NCBI RefSeq assembly: GCF_022869865.1 | Contig: NZ_CP094984.1 | Coordinates: 1,612,001-1,676,000 of the forward strand | Length of the DNA stretch: 64,000 bases | Direction: 5' to 3' | Source of the DNA: Arthrobacter zhangbolii | Lineage (GTDB): Bacteria > Actinomycetota > Actinomycetes > Actinomycetales > Micrococcaceae | Shown: positions 17,061 to 26,928 of the stretch, in pieces | How positions within the stretch are numbered: position 1 is the first letter of the stretch | Layout of the letters: each line of letters begins with the position of its first letter | Position numbers and translations under genes: made by a program | The notes under the pieces: generated by a model | What the model saw: only the letters and a program-made list of their open reading frames with translations | Told to the model about the DNA's origin: nothing | Database searches by the model: none

Positions 17061-17558
17061 ATGCTTCGCTCCATGACTATGCCAACACGCGTCCGGCGCG
17101 CTGAAGTAAGCGACCTGCCCTTCATCCTGCGCCAGGAGCGCGAATACATGGAAACCATCGAGCCGCATGCGCTCCTGGGGTGGCTGACAGTTCTCGACCA
17201 GAACCTGGAACTGTGGATCGATTGCCTTCCCCATACGTTCGTCTGCCCTGATGCAGATGGTCGTCCTCTTGGGTATGTGATGGGGAGCCTCGACGGCGAC
17301 AAAGCCACTCTGGTCTCAATCAGTGTCCTCGCCGGTCGTCGCCGCCGAGGCCTCGGCAGGCTCCTCCTGGAGGCGTTTGAGCAGGACGCCGGCTCAAGCG
17401 GAGCCCGCGTGCTGGAAATCGCCGTGTACCCAGGCAACCAGGCCCATCTGCTGTACCGGGCTGCGGGTTATGAAGCCACGGGCCAGGACGGCGAGTTTGT
17501 GCTGTTCAGCAAGACCCTCGGCGCTGCCACAGGGGGAAACCGGGCAGTGCTGCGGTAA
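17061..17558 (+). CDS. GNAT family N-acetyltransferase
   Basis: 165 residues. The acetyl-CoA site is LVSISVLAGRRRRGLGRLLL, followed by ARVLEIAVYPGNQAHLLYRAAGYEATG (motif B), typical of RimI-like enzymes. The acceptor is unknown. Three closely spaced ATGs (17061, 17073, 17079) are possible and none has a clear ribosome site; the conserved fold starts at TRVRRAEVSDLPFI just after the third. It lies 83 bp after hisF on the same strand but does not look like part of the pathway. Confidence 0.85.
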   Translation: MLRSMTMPTRVRRAEVSDLPFILRQEREYMETIEPHALLGWLTVLDQNLELWIDCLPHTFVCPDADGRPLGYVMGSLDGDKATLVSISVLAGRRRRGLGRLLLEAFEQDAGSSGARVLEIAVYPGNQAHLLYRAAGYEATGQDGEFVLFSKTLGAATGGNRAVLR

Positions 17559-17570
17559 CCCGGCAGGGTC

Positions 17571-18068
17571 CTAGGCCCCGCGGGTCTGGACGAGATTGGC
17601 GAAGGGGAGCCGGCCGTACTGCCGGACAAACTCCGCCTGATACTCCGCGAGGGCAGGGGTGAGCTCTTCGGGCGGCAGCTCCTTCCACGCCACGAGAAGG
17701 CTCTCCGCGTCCGCCAGCTGCCAGATCAGCCGGCCGTCCCAGTGGCCCGGCGGCTTGCCCCGGCCGAAGTCCACAAATTCGGAGATCTGGCGCCGCAGCC
17801 CCCGGTTGCCCTTGCTGCCCGCCCCGGCCTTGCCAAGAAACAGGACGTCCGCGTCATCCACCCACTCGGCGGCGAGGTCTGCCTGGGACAGGGAAGGATC
17901 CTTCTTCTTGAAGATCCCGGCCGTGCTTTTGGCCAGGAACCGCGGTTCCATCCCCGGGGAGCGCAACACGGCGAAGATCCCCTGCCGCTGTGGAATCCGG
18001 TTGGTATCCAGGTCCCTAAGCGGCCGGAAGCCGGTGAATCCGTGCTCTTTGAGTGATTTTCGATTCAA
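17571..18068 (-). CDS. hypothetical protein, possible GIY-YIG-like fold
   Basis: 165 residues starting with TTG at 18068 (AAGGA about 11 nt upstream). The order of segments, PQRQGIFAVLRSPG, then ADVLFLGKAGAGSKGNRGLRRQI, resembles the GIY ... YIG ... Arg layout of the GIY-YIG nuclease fold, with GIF and FLG in place of GIY and YIG. A catalytic Glu cannot be assigned with confidence. Later it has LIWQLADAESLLVAWKELPP. The open frame continues upstream to 19121 but that part is the shadow of the MFS gene. Cellular role unknown. Confidence 0.65.
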   Translation of the reverse strand: MNRKSLKEHGFTGFRPLRDLDTNRIPQRQGIFAVLRSPGMEPRFLAKSTAGIFKKKDPSLSQADLAAEWVDDADVLFLGKAGAGSKGNRGLRRQISEFVDFGRGKPPGHWDGRLIWQLADAESLLVAWKELPPEELTPALAEYQAEFVRQYGRLPFANLVQTRGA

Positions 18069-18242
18069 CGGGATCGGATTCCTTGCAGTGTGAAGTATGG
18101 GCGCCGCCGGCCGGGCGCCTTCAATGCTATCCGGACCGGGCCACGGACATAGGGGGACATCGGGCTGCCGCCGATAACGGTACGGTGGTTTTCGTCGCTT
18201 AGGCGGGACCATCCGTTTCCGCCACTGCCCGAAGGGAAAAGC

Positions 18243-19463
18243 TTGCGTTCTGCCACCGGACCCGGCCTGCTGTTTGTCCTGGTGTGCGCCATGGGTGCCG
18301 GACCGATGATGAACTACGGTATCTCCGCCACCAGCACCCTCATCATGGCGGACCTGGGCATCAGCGAAGCGCAGTTCGGCCTGCTCGCCGCCACCTGCTT
18401 CGCCGGAGCCGCCCTGTCCTCGATGTCCCTGGGCCGGCTCAGCGACCGGATCAGTTCCCGCACCCAGCTGCTGATCATCTTCGGCGGAACCGCCCTCGCC
18501 CTGGGACTGATGGCGGTGTCCGGGAATTACCTGTGGCTGCTGGCCGCCGTCCTGCTCTCCGGCCCGGCCCAGGCCATCTCCAACCCCACCACCAACCGGA
18601 TCATCAGCCATGACGTGGAACCCGGCAAACGCCCGGGCTGGATGGGCATCAAGCAGTCCGGCGTGCAGGCCAGCCAGCTCTTCTCCAGCCTGTTCTTCCC
18701 GGCTGCCGCACTCATCGCGGGATGGCGAGGAGCCGCCGTCGGGGCAGCGCTGGTCCTCGGCCTGCTGCTGGCCTACGCGTGGCACCGGCTGCCCGCCGAA
18801 CCACGGCGTAGAACAACGACGGCGGCGGCGCCCACCAACCGGAGGTTCCCCGCCCCGGTCTGGCTGCTGGCAGCCTTCGCCCTGTTTTCCGGGGCGGGGA
18901 TGCAGGCCACGAATGTTTATCTGCCACTGTTCGCCCAGCGGGAGATCGGATTCACCCTGCTGATGGGCGGCGCCACCGCAGCCGCGGCCGGCGTGGTCGG
19001 CGTGGCCTCGCGCGTGCTCTGGGGCCGGCGGATGGCCGCCGGCGTCCGTGCCTCCACCCTGCTGCTGCTTCTGGCCGCAGGCGCCGTCTGCGGCGCAGTG
19101 CTGTTGCTGGTGGCTGGCCAAAGCGGCGCGCAGGGATGGCTATGGGCCGGCGTCGTGTTCCATGGGGCCTCAGCGCTGGGCGTGAACGTGGTGGTGATGG
19201 CCGGGGTGCTGCGGGAGGTACCCAAAGAACGGGTGGGTGCCGCCTCCGGTGCCGTGTCGCTGGGCATGTACACCGGGTTCGCGCTGGGGCCGCTCGCGAT
19301 GGGTGTGCTGCTGGAAGCCTCCGGGGGTTTCCTGGCGGGCTGGCTGTGCATCGGGGCCGCATATCTGGTCTGCGCCGGCATCGGCCTGGCCTACCGGGTA
19401 CGGGATGGCCGGGCCCGGTCCGCCGTCGCCCGCGGGAGTGGCGGGAAGGTGCCCGGGAAATAA
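18243..19463 (+). CDS. MFS transporter (12-helix)
   Basis: 406 residues with about 12 membrane helices. The loop 2-3 motif is GRLSDRISSRTQLLI; helix 4-5 has NPTTNRIISHDVEPGKRPGWMGIKQSG, a pattern seen in cyanate/CynX-like and related uptake or efflux carriers. Substrate not predictable. TTG at 18243 is the likely start, with GAAGGGA 6 nt upstream and the first helix beginning soon after. It is divergently oriented from the hypothetical gene at 17571-18068, so the 174 bp between them should hold both promoters. Confidence 0.85.
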   Translation: MRSATGPGLLFVLVCAMGAGPMMNYGISATSTLIMADLGISEAQFGLLAATCFAGAALSSMSLGRLSDRISSRTQLLIIFGGTALALGLMAVSGNYLWLLAAVLLSGPAQAISNPTTNRIISHDVEPGKRPGWMGIKQSGVQASQLFSSLFFPAAALIAGWRGAAVGAALVLGLLLAYAWHRLPAEPRRRTTTAAAPTNRRFPAPVWLLAAFALFSGAGMQATNVYLPLFAQREIGFTLLMGGATAAAAGVVGVASRVLWGRRMAAGVRASTLLLLLAAGAVCGAVLLLVAGQSGAQGWLWAGVVFHGASALGVNVVVMAGVLREVPKERVGAASGAVSLGMYTGFALGPLAMGVLLEASGGFLAGWLCIGAAYLVCAGIGLAYRVRDGRARSAVARGSGGKVPGK

Positions 19464-19530
19464 ACGACGCCGGATCCGCCTTGTGCTCTAAGTGCCCTAC
19501 GGCACTGATTCCCCCACAGTTTGGAGAAGT

Positions 19531-20571
19531 ATGACCACCGCACGCGCTTACGCCGCCACTTCCGCCACGGATCCGCTGGTTCCCACCACCATTGAACGCC
19601 GCGAAGTCGGCCCGCATGACGTGCTCATCGACATTGCCTATGCCGGCATCTGCCACTCCGACATCCACACCGTCCGCGGCGAATGGGGTCCCATTGCCTA
19701 CCCGCAGGTGGTGGGCCACGAAATCGTCGGGACCGTTGCCGAAATCGGCTCCGAGGTCACCAAGCACCAGGTCGGCGACCGCGTGGGCGTAGGCTGCATG
19801 GTCAACTCCTGCCGCGAGTGTGAGAACTGCAAGGCCGGCATGGAGAACTACTGCCTCAACGGCAACATCGGGACCTACGCCAGCAAGGACGTGGACGGCA
19901 CCATCACCCAGGGGGGCTACGCCACCTCGGTAGTGGTCAATGACGACTTTGTGCTCCGCGTCCCGGAGAGCATCTCCTACGAGGCTGCCGCCCCGCTGCT
20001 CTGCGCCGGCATCACCACCTACTCGCCGCTTTCCCACTGGAACGCGGGACCGGGCAAGCGCGTCGCCGTCGTCGGCATGGGCGGACTGGGCCACATGGGA
20101 GTGAAGATCGCCGTCGCCATGGGAGCGGAGGTAACCGTCCTGTCCCAGACCCTCAGCAAGCAGGAGGACGGGCTCCGCTTCGGTGCGAAGGACTACTACG
20201 CCACCAGTGACGAGAGCACCTTCGAGAAGCTGGCCAACACGTTCGACCTGATCATCAACACGGTGAGTGCACCGATCGACCTGCAGCAGTACCTCTCCCT
20301 GCTGCGCCTGGACGGCACCATGGTCAGCGTCGGAGCCCCGCCCGAGGCGCTGCCGATCTCCGTGTTCGCCCTGATGGGCAACCGGCGATCCTACGCTGCC
20401 TCAGGCATCGGCAGCATTGGGGAGACCCAGGAAATGCTGGACTTCTGCGCCGAGCACGGTATCGCCCCCGAGGTGGAGCTGATCGAGGCCAAGGACATCA
20501 ATACCGCGTACGAGCGCGTGCTGAAATCCGACGTGCGCTACCGCTTCGTCATTGACACGGCCACCATCTAA
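19531..20571 (+). CDS. zinc-dependent NAD(P) alcohol dehydrogenase (cinnamyl-alcohol/AdhC-like)
   Basis: 346 residues, medium-chain dehydrogenase/reductase. Catalytic zinc ligands are in GICHSDIH and GHEIVGTV; the structural zinc site is the four-Cys cluster [15 protein letters not shown]; the nucleotide-binding motif is [11 protein letters not shown]. The subgroup (YahK, mycobacterial AdhC, plant cinnamyl alcohol dehydrogenase) reduces aldehydes, generally with NADPH. The start at 19531 follows GGAGAA by 2-3 nt; an in-frame ATG at 19492 is less likely. It stands alone and is closed by a hairpin at 20585-20620. Confidence 0.92.
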   Translation: MTTARAYAATSATDPLVPTTIERREVGPHDVLIDIAYAGICHSDIHTVRGEWGPIAYPQVVGHEIVGTVAEIGSEVTKHQVGDRVGVGCMVNSCRECENCKAGMENYCLNGNIGTYASKDVDGTITQGGYATSVVVNDDFVLRVPESISYEAAAPLLCAGITTYSPLSHWNAGPGKRVAVVGMGGLGHMGVKIAVAMGAEVTVLSQTLSKQEDGLRFGAKDYYATSDESTFEKLANTFDLIINTVSAPIDLQQYLSLLRLDGTMVSVGAPPEALPISVFALMGNRRSYAASGIGSIGETQEMLDFCAEHGIAPEVELIEAKDINTAYERVLKSDVRYRFVIDTATI

Positions 20572-20584
20572 ACCTGCCTAGTCA

Positions 20585-20620
20585 GCAGAGGCGCCTCACC
20601 GGCTGGTGGGGCGCCTCTGC
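20585..20620 (+). terminator. hairpin after the alcohol dehydrogenase gene
   Basis: Perfect 11-bp inverted repeat (20585-20595 with 20610-20620), 14 bases of loop. No strong T-run follows, so it may act weakly or as an RNA-stability element. Confidence 0.6.
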
Positions 20621-20730
20621 TGTGCTTACGGGTCATTACTTGCGTCTCAGGCCCGGGAATCTGATCTCTTGTTTTTAGGGCCTAAAACAGGTGTCGGGTC
20701 TGGAATTTACAAGTAGTTTTGGGTAAGTCA

Positions 20731-20759
20731 TTGGCTTAATTGGCCTGTGTTGGTAAGTT
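20731..20759 (+). promoter_or_regulatory. candidate sigma-70-type promoter for the WXG100-like gene
   Basis: TTGGCT (20731-20736) and TAAGTT (20754-20759) are 17 bp apart, about 60 bp before the gene. The surrounding DNA is more AT-rich than its flanks. Confidence 0.35.
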
Positions 20760-20822
20760 CTCCCACGACCGGTCGCCGGCATTAAGCGCTCGGCGGGTAA
20801 ATGTCATTAGAGGGGGAATTCC

Positions 20823-21104
20823 ATGTCACGCGTGTTGTCCACCGAGCAGGCGAAGTCTGCTATCAACCAGGTGCAGTCCATCATTAACGGCGGTTTCACC
20901 GACCAGATCTCGGCATTGGATGCGCAGGGCAAGATCCTGTCTGATCCGAATACCTGGGACGGCCCGCTGGCTGCCCAGTTCCGCGGATCCACGTGGCCGG
21001 AAACCAAGGCCGCCCTGGACAAAGCCCGCCAGGAGCTCGAAGAGCTCCGCACCCAGCTCCAGAAGATCTCCCAGGACATCTTCTCCGCAGGCGGCGGCGC
21101 CTAG
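20823..21104 (+). CDS. WXG100-like small secreted protein
   Basis: 93 residues, helix-turn-helix hairpin size of the WXG100/ESX family. The turn is around NTWDGPLAAQFRGSTWPE with two Trp residues, flanked by two amphipathic helices (QAKSAINQVQSIINGGF; KAALDKARQELEELRTQLQ). It lacks a classical signal peptide, as expected for type VII substrates. A clear GGGGGA ribosome site lies 5 nt before the ATG. A strong terminator separates it from the RHS toxin gene 250 bp downstream. Its position suggests a partner or chaperone for secretion of that toxin (inference). No ESX machinery genes are in this window. Confidence 0.8.
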   Translation: MSRVLSTEQAKSAINQVQSIINGGFTDQISALDAQGKILSDPNTWDGPLAAQFRGSTWPETKAALDKARQELEELRTQLQKISQDIFSAGGGA

Positions 21105-21128
21105 TTTCCGTCACCTGCAGGTGACGGG

Positions 21129-21178
21129 AACGGTGGGTAGCCGCCGGCTCACGCGAGCCGCCGGTTACCCACCGTTTT
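21129..21178 (+). terminator. Rho-independent terminator
   Basis: A ~22-bp stem (21129-21150 with 21155-21176) with two mismatches and a 4-base loop, followed by TTTT. It ends the WXG100-like transcript before the RHS gene. Confidence 0.9.
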
Positions 21179-21357
21179 ATCGTTCTTACGTTTCCCGACG
21201 GCCCTGAACGCTGCCGGCAAGGACCAGGAGTCCCTGCCTCTGGTTTTCGGCGGCGATTCCATGCCTGGCCTGTGCTTATTCCGGGTCAGGCCCTGCCGGG
21301 GTTGATGAATTCTACTTTTGCTTTTTCTTCCGGTTCATTCAGTGGGGGGCCCTGATT

Positions 21358-24300
21358 ATGTCTGACACCAAGTTTGTTGAAGTGCCGTTGTTGCCGGAAG
21401 ATTCCCGGGGACGGTTTGTCTATTCCGTGGCAGAGGAACTTAAATCAGCGTTCGAACAGGCGGCGTCACGGCTCGACGGCCAGGCAGGGGCGCGTGCCTC
21501 CTATGTCGCAACCGGCAAAGAGGACTTCGACGGAAACTTCGCCACCAAGTTCCAGGACAATGCCTTGGTGGCAGCCAATGACGCCCGGAACCTTGCTGCC
21601 GCGCTGCGGGATGTGGCGCGCTACGCCGGGCAGATGATCGAGGCCGGGCATGAGGAAGATGACCGGCGCCGGGAAAACAACGAGTGGGTGTGGCGGCACA
21701 ACAACCGCTCCTGGCTGGAGGAAATCGGCGACTGGTTCGGCGGTGAGGAACCGAGGCCCAACCAGGACCGCGGATCCGCCCCAACCTTCCCTGCGGCGAC
21801 GGCAGCGACCGGCCAGCGGGACACGCCCCCGCCGGGCAGCGGAGGATACGGGGGCGGCACATCCTCGGCCCGGCCGTCGAACCTGCGCTCCTTCGCCGTC
21901 GGCTCCCGCGGCCTGGACACGGACTTGTCCGCCACGCCGGGAACCCTGAGCCAGCACCTTTCCTCCTTCGCTGCGCAATGCAACTGGGGCGGAATAGACG
22001 CTCAGGGCGTCCTCAATGCCTATAAGGACTATCTGGACGCCAACGAGAACGACGCCCGGTGGGCCACCGTCGTGGCGGATGCCTTCGCTGCGGCCGGCGG
22101 GGAAGGGAACGTCTCGACGGTGTCGGATGCGGCCCTGGAAGCTGCGCTGGCCGCTGCCGGCGTGGACGTCACCAGGGACAGCCTGCAGATCGATCCGCCC
22201 CAGGCCTACGGCGCGGTTCCGACCACCGGGTATGCCAATGACCCGGTGAACACGGCAACCGGTAACTTCGTCGAACCCGAAACGGACCTCGGGTTCCCCG
22301 GAGCCGCGTCCAACCTCGTGCTGTCCCGGATGTACAACTCGCTGGCGCCGCAGGAGGTTTCCGGGGTATTTGGTCCGGGCTGGTCCTCGGTGCTGGACCA
22401 GGAGCTGGTGCTCTCGGACGAGGGCTGCCGGTGGATAGTGGCTGACGGCCGGGCCGTGGATTTCCCCCGCGAGGGGGAGGCCTGGTCACGGGCAGTGGGG
22501 GAGAACTACTGGCTGACCCGCGAGCCGGACGCAGGCTTTGCCGAACTTACCTCTCGTCCCGGCGGCACTACGGAACTGCTGGTGGTCCGGAACAACGAGG
22601 GCGCATGGTGGGCCTACAGCTTGGCCGGTCTCTGGCTCGGTGCCGGGTCCGGCCCGGGCCGGACGGTGTCCGTTCACCGGGAAGACACCGATGAGGACGG
22701 CCGCCCGGGACTGGTGACCCGCCTGTCCCATGTGCGGGGCCGGTTCCTGGAGATTGACTACGTGGGCGGCCGTGCCGCCGTCGTCCGGGCCTCGGACGGG
22801 CGCCGGGCCGAGTACGGGTACGACGACGCCGGCCGCCTGGTCTCAGTGACGACGGAGACCGGCACCCGTTCCTACCGGTGGAACGACGCCGGGCTGATCG
22901 ACGCCGTTTACTCCGCCGCCGGTGTGCTGGAAGCAGAGAACACCTATGACGAGCAGGGCCGCGTGGTTCTGCAGGTCACCCAGCACGGCCGCCGGACCCG
23001 TTTCGCGTACCTGCCCGGCAGAGTCACTGCTGTTTCGGACGAGGACGGGACCCGCTCGAACTCCTGGATTGCCGATGCGAAGGGCCGGCTGGTCGGGGTG
23101 CTGGACTCCCATGACCAGCGCCAGTCCATGGCGTACGACCGGCACGGCAATCTGGTCTCCTTCACCGAACGCGACGGGTCCGTCACCGTCCACGCCTATG
23201 ACGACCGCGGACGGAAGATCCGCACCGTCACGCCCGAGGGTGCGGACCTGACCTACGGCTGGGACGAGCAGGACCGCATCACCACCCTGGTCACCGAATC
23301 CGGGTCCGTCGTCACCTATGAGTACGCGGACGATCTATCCCGTGACCCCTCGGTGATTGTCGATCCGCTCGGCGGACGCACCGAGCTGATCTGGGACCAA
23401 GGGCTCCTGACCCGCGTGACGGACCCCGCCGGGGTAACGGTCGAGTTCGACTATGACGACTTCGGTGACCTGGTCGCCACCCGCAACGCCCTCGGCGACA
23501 CCGCACGGATTGTGCGCGATGCCGCCGGCCGCCCGGTCGCCTCGATCACCCCGTCCGGCGCGGAAACCCGCTTCAGCTATAACACTGCGGGCCTGCTCGT
23601 CCGGCGCGAAGACCCGGATGGCGCCGTCTGGTCCTTCGAGTACGACGCCGCCGGACGGCTCACCGCCTCCGTCGCCCGCGATGGCGGCCGGACCGCACTG
23701 GAATACGCCGCCAACGGGGAACTGGTCCGCACCATCGACCCCCTGGGCCGGGCCATCGAGCGCGTCTTTGATGAACTGGGCAACGTCACCGCGGCCATCC
23801 TGCCGGACGGCGCCCGCTGGGGCTTCGCCCACGACACGCTCTCCCGGCTCACCGGCGTCACCGACCCGGCCGGGCACGACTGGATCCGTGAGTACGACAA
23901 GGTCGGCAACCTCACCGCCGTCGTCGACCCGACCGGCGTCCGCTCCGAGGCCGCCACCGACCGTGGGGCCGGCACGGCCACCGTGGCCGATGCGTTCTCC
24001 TCCTCGACCTACAGCTTCGACGAATACGGCCGTCCCGTGCGGGCCGAAGCCGCGGATGGTTCCGCGGAACTGACCACCTATGACGCGGCCGGCAACCCGG
24101 TGGAACTGCTCGACGGCGATTGCGGACTGACCCGCCTGGAACGGGACGTGTCCGGGAAGATCATCTCTGTCACCTCTCCGTCCGGGGCGGTGACCCGGTA
24201 TGAGTACGACGTCTGCGGCCGGCCGTGGAAGACCATCGACCCGCTCGGCGCCGAGACTGAGCTGGTGTATGACGTCGATCAACGCGTCACGGCCCGGGTT

Positions 24301-26928
24301 CTTCCCACGGGGGAGACGGAGACGTTCGAGTACGACTCCTGCGGCCGGCTCATCCTGCGGGTGACCCCAGGGCGCGGTAATGCCCGGTACGGGTATGACA
24401 AGGCGGGACGGCTGAGTTTCTCGCAGGATTCCTGGTACGGGACCCGTCGTTTCCGCTACAACGTGGCCGGGGAACTGACCGAGACCGTCAACGGTGTGGG
24501 CGGACGGACCCGGTTTGAGTACGACGTCCGCGGCCGGCTGATCCGCATCACCGACCCGCTGGGCGGGGTCACCACCCGCACCTATACCGCAACGGACAAA
24601 GTCGAGTCGGTCAGCGATCCGTTGGGTCGGGTCACCACCGCCACATATGACCCGGCGGGCCGGCAGTTGTCCCAGACCGATCCGGACGGGAACACCACCC
24701 GCTGGACGTATGATGCGGCCGGACGGGAGCAGAGCACCTCCCGGAACGGGAAGCTGCTGGCGTCGGTGGACCGCGACCGGATGAACCGGCGGGTGGTGGT
24801 CACCGACTTCACCGGGGACGACGGGCTGACGGTCGAGCATGAACTCGGCTTCAACCGCCGGGGCCAGCTGACCTCCCGCACCCGCGGAGCCGAGGGCATG
24901 TCATGGTCCTATGACGCGGACGGGAACCGTACGTCCTTCACTGACACTGCCGGTACCACCACCACCTATGCCCGGGACGCAGCCGGGCGGGTGAAATCCG
25001 TGCACAACCCCCGGCTCGGGGAAGCGCAGTTCACGCATGACGCCTCCGGCCGGCTGACCGCGGTCACCGCCGGGGACCTGGTGCAGGAATGGGCGTACCG
25101 CAACGGGTACCTGGCCGAGCACACCCGCAGGATGGGCTCCGCTTCGGACGCTTCCGCGGACATCACCCTGATGGGCCGTGACGAGGACGGCCGGATCACC
25201 TGCCTGACCCGTGCCGGTGCCGTCACCCGGTACGGGTACGACGGGGCGGGACAGCTCGTGGCTGCCGCCACGACGCCCTTGGGTGAGTCCGGTGCTGCCG
25301 CTACGGTGCGGTCTCAGGTTTCGGAGTGGGAGTACGACGCTGGCGGGCGTCTGGTCCGCGAACACACCCCGGCCGGGTCGCGGCTGTATGCCTATGACGT
25401 GGCCGGTGAACTGACCTCCGTCACCGAGCCGGACGGGTCCCGGACGGAATATGTCTACGACGGGCTCGGCCGGAGGTCCCGGCTGATTCGCCCGGACGGG
25501 TCCTGGACCGAATACGCCTGGGGGCAGACCGGGTACCTGCAGGAAACTGTGGACCGTACCCCGGACGGGGCCGAGACCGCCCGGCACCGCTTGTGGGTGG
25601 ATGCCCTCGGTGAGCTGGCGTCGGTGGATGGCTGCCCGGTGTGGTGGGACAGTGCCAGTGCAGTGCCCAGGCTGGCCGGTGTCGGCGGGGAGCAGGTGGT
25701 AAACCTGCCCGGCGGGGTGACCGGGGTAGGGGAGGCCTGGATCGCACCGGGATGGCGTGCTGCCCGGGCCACTAATGAAACTGATCCTTGGGCGGTGCTG
25801 GGGACATCGGTCATTCCGGAACCGGGTGCGGTATCCGGAACGGGTGCTATGCCCGGGGCGGGTGTGGTGGCCGGTGGTTTGCCGGCCGGTATCAGTCTGA
25901 CCGGTGACGGTGGCCTGGATATTGCCGGCCTGGAATGGCTCGGTGTCCGGGCGTACGATCCGGGAGCCAGGGGCTTCCTCTCCACCGACCCGTTGGCCCC
26001 GGTGCTCGGTGCCGGTTGGGACGGCAACCCGTACTCCTACGCGGGAAACAACCCGCTGAACGCCAGCGATCCCACGGGTCTGCGTCCGCTGACCGATGAA
26101 GACCTGAAAGCCTACGACGCCTCCAGCCGCGGTGCGCTGGCAGCTGCCGGGGACTGGGTTAAGGACAACTGGGAATACATTGTCGGCGGTGCCGCGATCA
26201 TCGGCGGGGCGGCACTGATGTTCGTGCCCGGCGGACAGGTCTTCGGTGCGGGGCTGATCAGCTTCGGTGCCGACGTCGTGATCCAGAAAGCCACCACTGG
26301 TGAGGTGAACTGGGTCCAAGCCGGGATTTCCGGAGGCCTAGGCATGACCGGCGCCGGCGTGGGAATGATCGCGGGCAGGATGGTCAACAATCCCGTGATC
26401 CGTGCGGCCGTAGAAGCAGGTGTCGACGGCGCGATCACTGGGGGCGGCGAATACCTGGCTCAGACAAAAGACCCGAGCCTTGCCGGGCTCGCCCGTGCTG
26501 CGGGAATTGGTGCCGGATCGGGATTGATACCTGGTCCTGGTACTGGCGCTGGCCGGGGCGAACTAATGCCGCCCGCCAAACCAAGGCTAGGCGAGATTCC
26601 GCCGGTACCGGATGGTGTGGTCTATAAACGAGTCGACACATTAGGGGGCATAGATGACTACGTTGGGCAGGCAGAGAGCGAACAGCGGTTCCTCAAGCGA
26701 CAGCGGGAACACTACAGGAAGTATCCTGATGCAGTGTTTATATTCCCCGTCTTGGACCGTGCAGAGCCAGGAGTCGAGCTAGATCGACTCGAGGAGTACT
26801 GGATTCGAAAGCTGGGCGGACCTACGAATAAGGGGAATCCGGACGGTTTGCTGTCGAACAAGCGACATCAAATGCGGGACAGTAGATACCAAGAGGCCGG
26901 AGGAGATCCATCACGGTACAGCGAATGA
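21358..26928 (+). CDS. RHS/YD-repeat polymorphic toxin with C-terminal GIY-YIG-like nuclease
   Basis: 1856 residues. Residues ~15-110 form a helical WXG/T7SS-signal-like leader (SVAEELKSAFEQAASRLDG; ANDARNLAAALRDVARYAGQ). A Pro/Gly linker follows, then a DUF6531-type segment (~290-340, DPVNTATGNFVEPETDLGFP) and about 1000 residues of YD repeats (YDAAGRL, YDELGNV types) that build the toxin-holding shell. The RHS core (~1523-1580) has GLEWLGVRAYDPGARGFLS and NPYSYAGNNPLNASDPTG. A glycine-rich hydrophobic stretch (~1605-1690) leads to the variable toxin domain (~1746-1856): VVYKRVD, then DDYVGQA, R-x-R, a Glu (LEEYWI) and a terminal GGPTNKGN, read as a GIY-YIG nuclease. The stop overlaps the Imm26 gene (ATGA). 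Predicted to be delivered into competitors and cut nucleic acid. Confidence 0.9.
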   Translation: MSDTKFVEVPLLPEDSRGRFVYSVAEELKSAFEQAASRLDGQAGARASYVATGKEDFDGNFATKFQDNALVAANDARNLAAALRDVARYAGQMIEAGHEEDDRRRENNEWVWRHNNRSWLEEIGDWFGGEEPRPNQDRGSAPTFPAATAATGQRDTPPPGSGGYGGGTSSARPSNLRSFAVGSRGLDTDLSATPGTLSQHLSSFAAQCNWGGIDAQGVLNAYKDYLDANENDARWATVVADAFAAAGGEGNVSTVSDAALEAALAAAGVDVTRDSLQIDPPQAYGAVPTTGYANDPVNTATGNFVEPETDLGFPGAASNLVLSRMYNSLAPQEVSGVFGPGWSSVLDQELVLSDEGCRWIVADGRAVDFPREGEAWSRAVGENYWLTREPDAGFAELTSRPGGTTELLVVRNNEGAWWAYSLAGLWLGAGSGPGRTVSVHREDTDEDGRPGLVTRLSHVRGRFLEIDYVGGRAAVVRASDGRRAEYGYDDAGRLVSVTTETGTRSYRWNDAGLIDAVYSAAGVLEAENTYDEQGRVVLQVTQHGRRTRFAYLPGRVTAVSDEDGTRSNSWIADAKGRLVGVLDSHDQRQSMAYDRHGNLVSFTERDGSVTVHAYDDRGRKIRTVTPEGADLTYGWDEQDRITTLVTESGSVVTYEYADDLSRDPSVIVDPLGGRTELIWDQGLLTRVTDPAGVTVEFDYDDFGDLVATRNALGDTARIVRDAAGRPVASITPSGAETRFSYNTAGLLVRREDPDGAVWSFEYDAAGRLTASVARDGGRTALEYAANGELVRTIDPLGRAIERVFDELGNVTAAILPDGARWGFAHDTLSRLTGVTDPAGHDWIREYDKVGNLTAVVDPTGVRSEAATDRGAGTATVADAFSSSTYSFDEYGRPVRAEAADGSAELTTYDAAGNPVELLDGDCGLTRLERDVSGKIISVTSPSGAVTRYEYDVCGRPWKTIDPLGAETELVYDVDQRVTARVLPTGETETFEYDSCGRLILRVTPGRGNARYGYDKAGRLSFSQDSWYGTRRFRYNVAGELTETVNGVGGRTRFEYDVRGRLIRITDPLGGVTTRTYTATDKVESVSDPLGRVTTATYDPAGRQLSQTDPDGNTTRWTYDAAGREQSTSRNGKLLASVDRDRMNRRVVVTDFTGDDGLTVEHELGFNRRGQLTSRTRGAEGMSWSYDADGNRTSFTDTAGTTTTYARDAAGRVKSVHNPRLGEAQFTHDASGRLTAVTAGDLVQEWAYRNGYLAEHTRRMGSASDASADITLMGRDEDGRITCLTRAGAVTRYGYDGAGQLVAAATTPLGESGAAATVRSQVSEWEYDAGGRLVREHTPAGSRLYAYDVAGELTSVTEPDGSRTEYVYDGLGRRSRLIRPDGSWTEYAWGQTGYLQETVDRTPDGAETARHRLWVDALGELASVDGCPVWWDSASAVPRLAGVGGEQVVNLPGGVTGVGEAWIAPGWRAARATNETDPWAVLGTSVIPEPGAVSGTGAMPGAGVVAGGLPAGISLTGDGGLDIAGLEWLGVRAYDPGARGFLSTDPLAPVLGAGWDGNPYSYAGNNPLNASDPTGLRPLTDEDLKAYDASSRGALAAAGDWVKDNWEYIVGGAAIIGGAALMFVPGGQVFGAGLISFGADVVIQKATTGEVNWVQAGISGGLGMTGAGVGMIAGRMVNNPVIRAAVEAGVDGAITGGGEYLAQTKDPSLAGLARAAGIGAGSGLIPGPGTGAGRGELMPPAKPRLGEIPPVPDGVVYKRVDTLGGIDDYVGQAESEQRFLKRQREHYRKYPDAVFIFPVLDRAEPGVELDRLEEYWIRKLGGPTNKGNPDGLLSNKRHQMRDSRYQEAGGDPSRYSE

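Noticed and set aside
18069-19121. Long minus-strand extension of the gene at 17571-18068
   Set aside because: It is the antisense shadow of the MFS gene at 18243-19463; its content is Gly/Gln/His-rich noise.
22000-26300. CRISPR-like regular repeats
   Set aside because: The periodicity comes from YD repeats in one coding frame; units diverge and there are no spacers.
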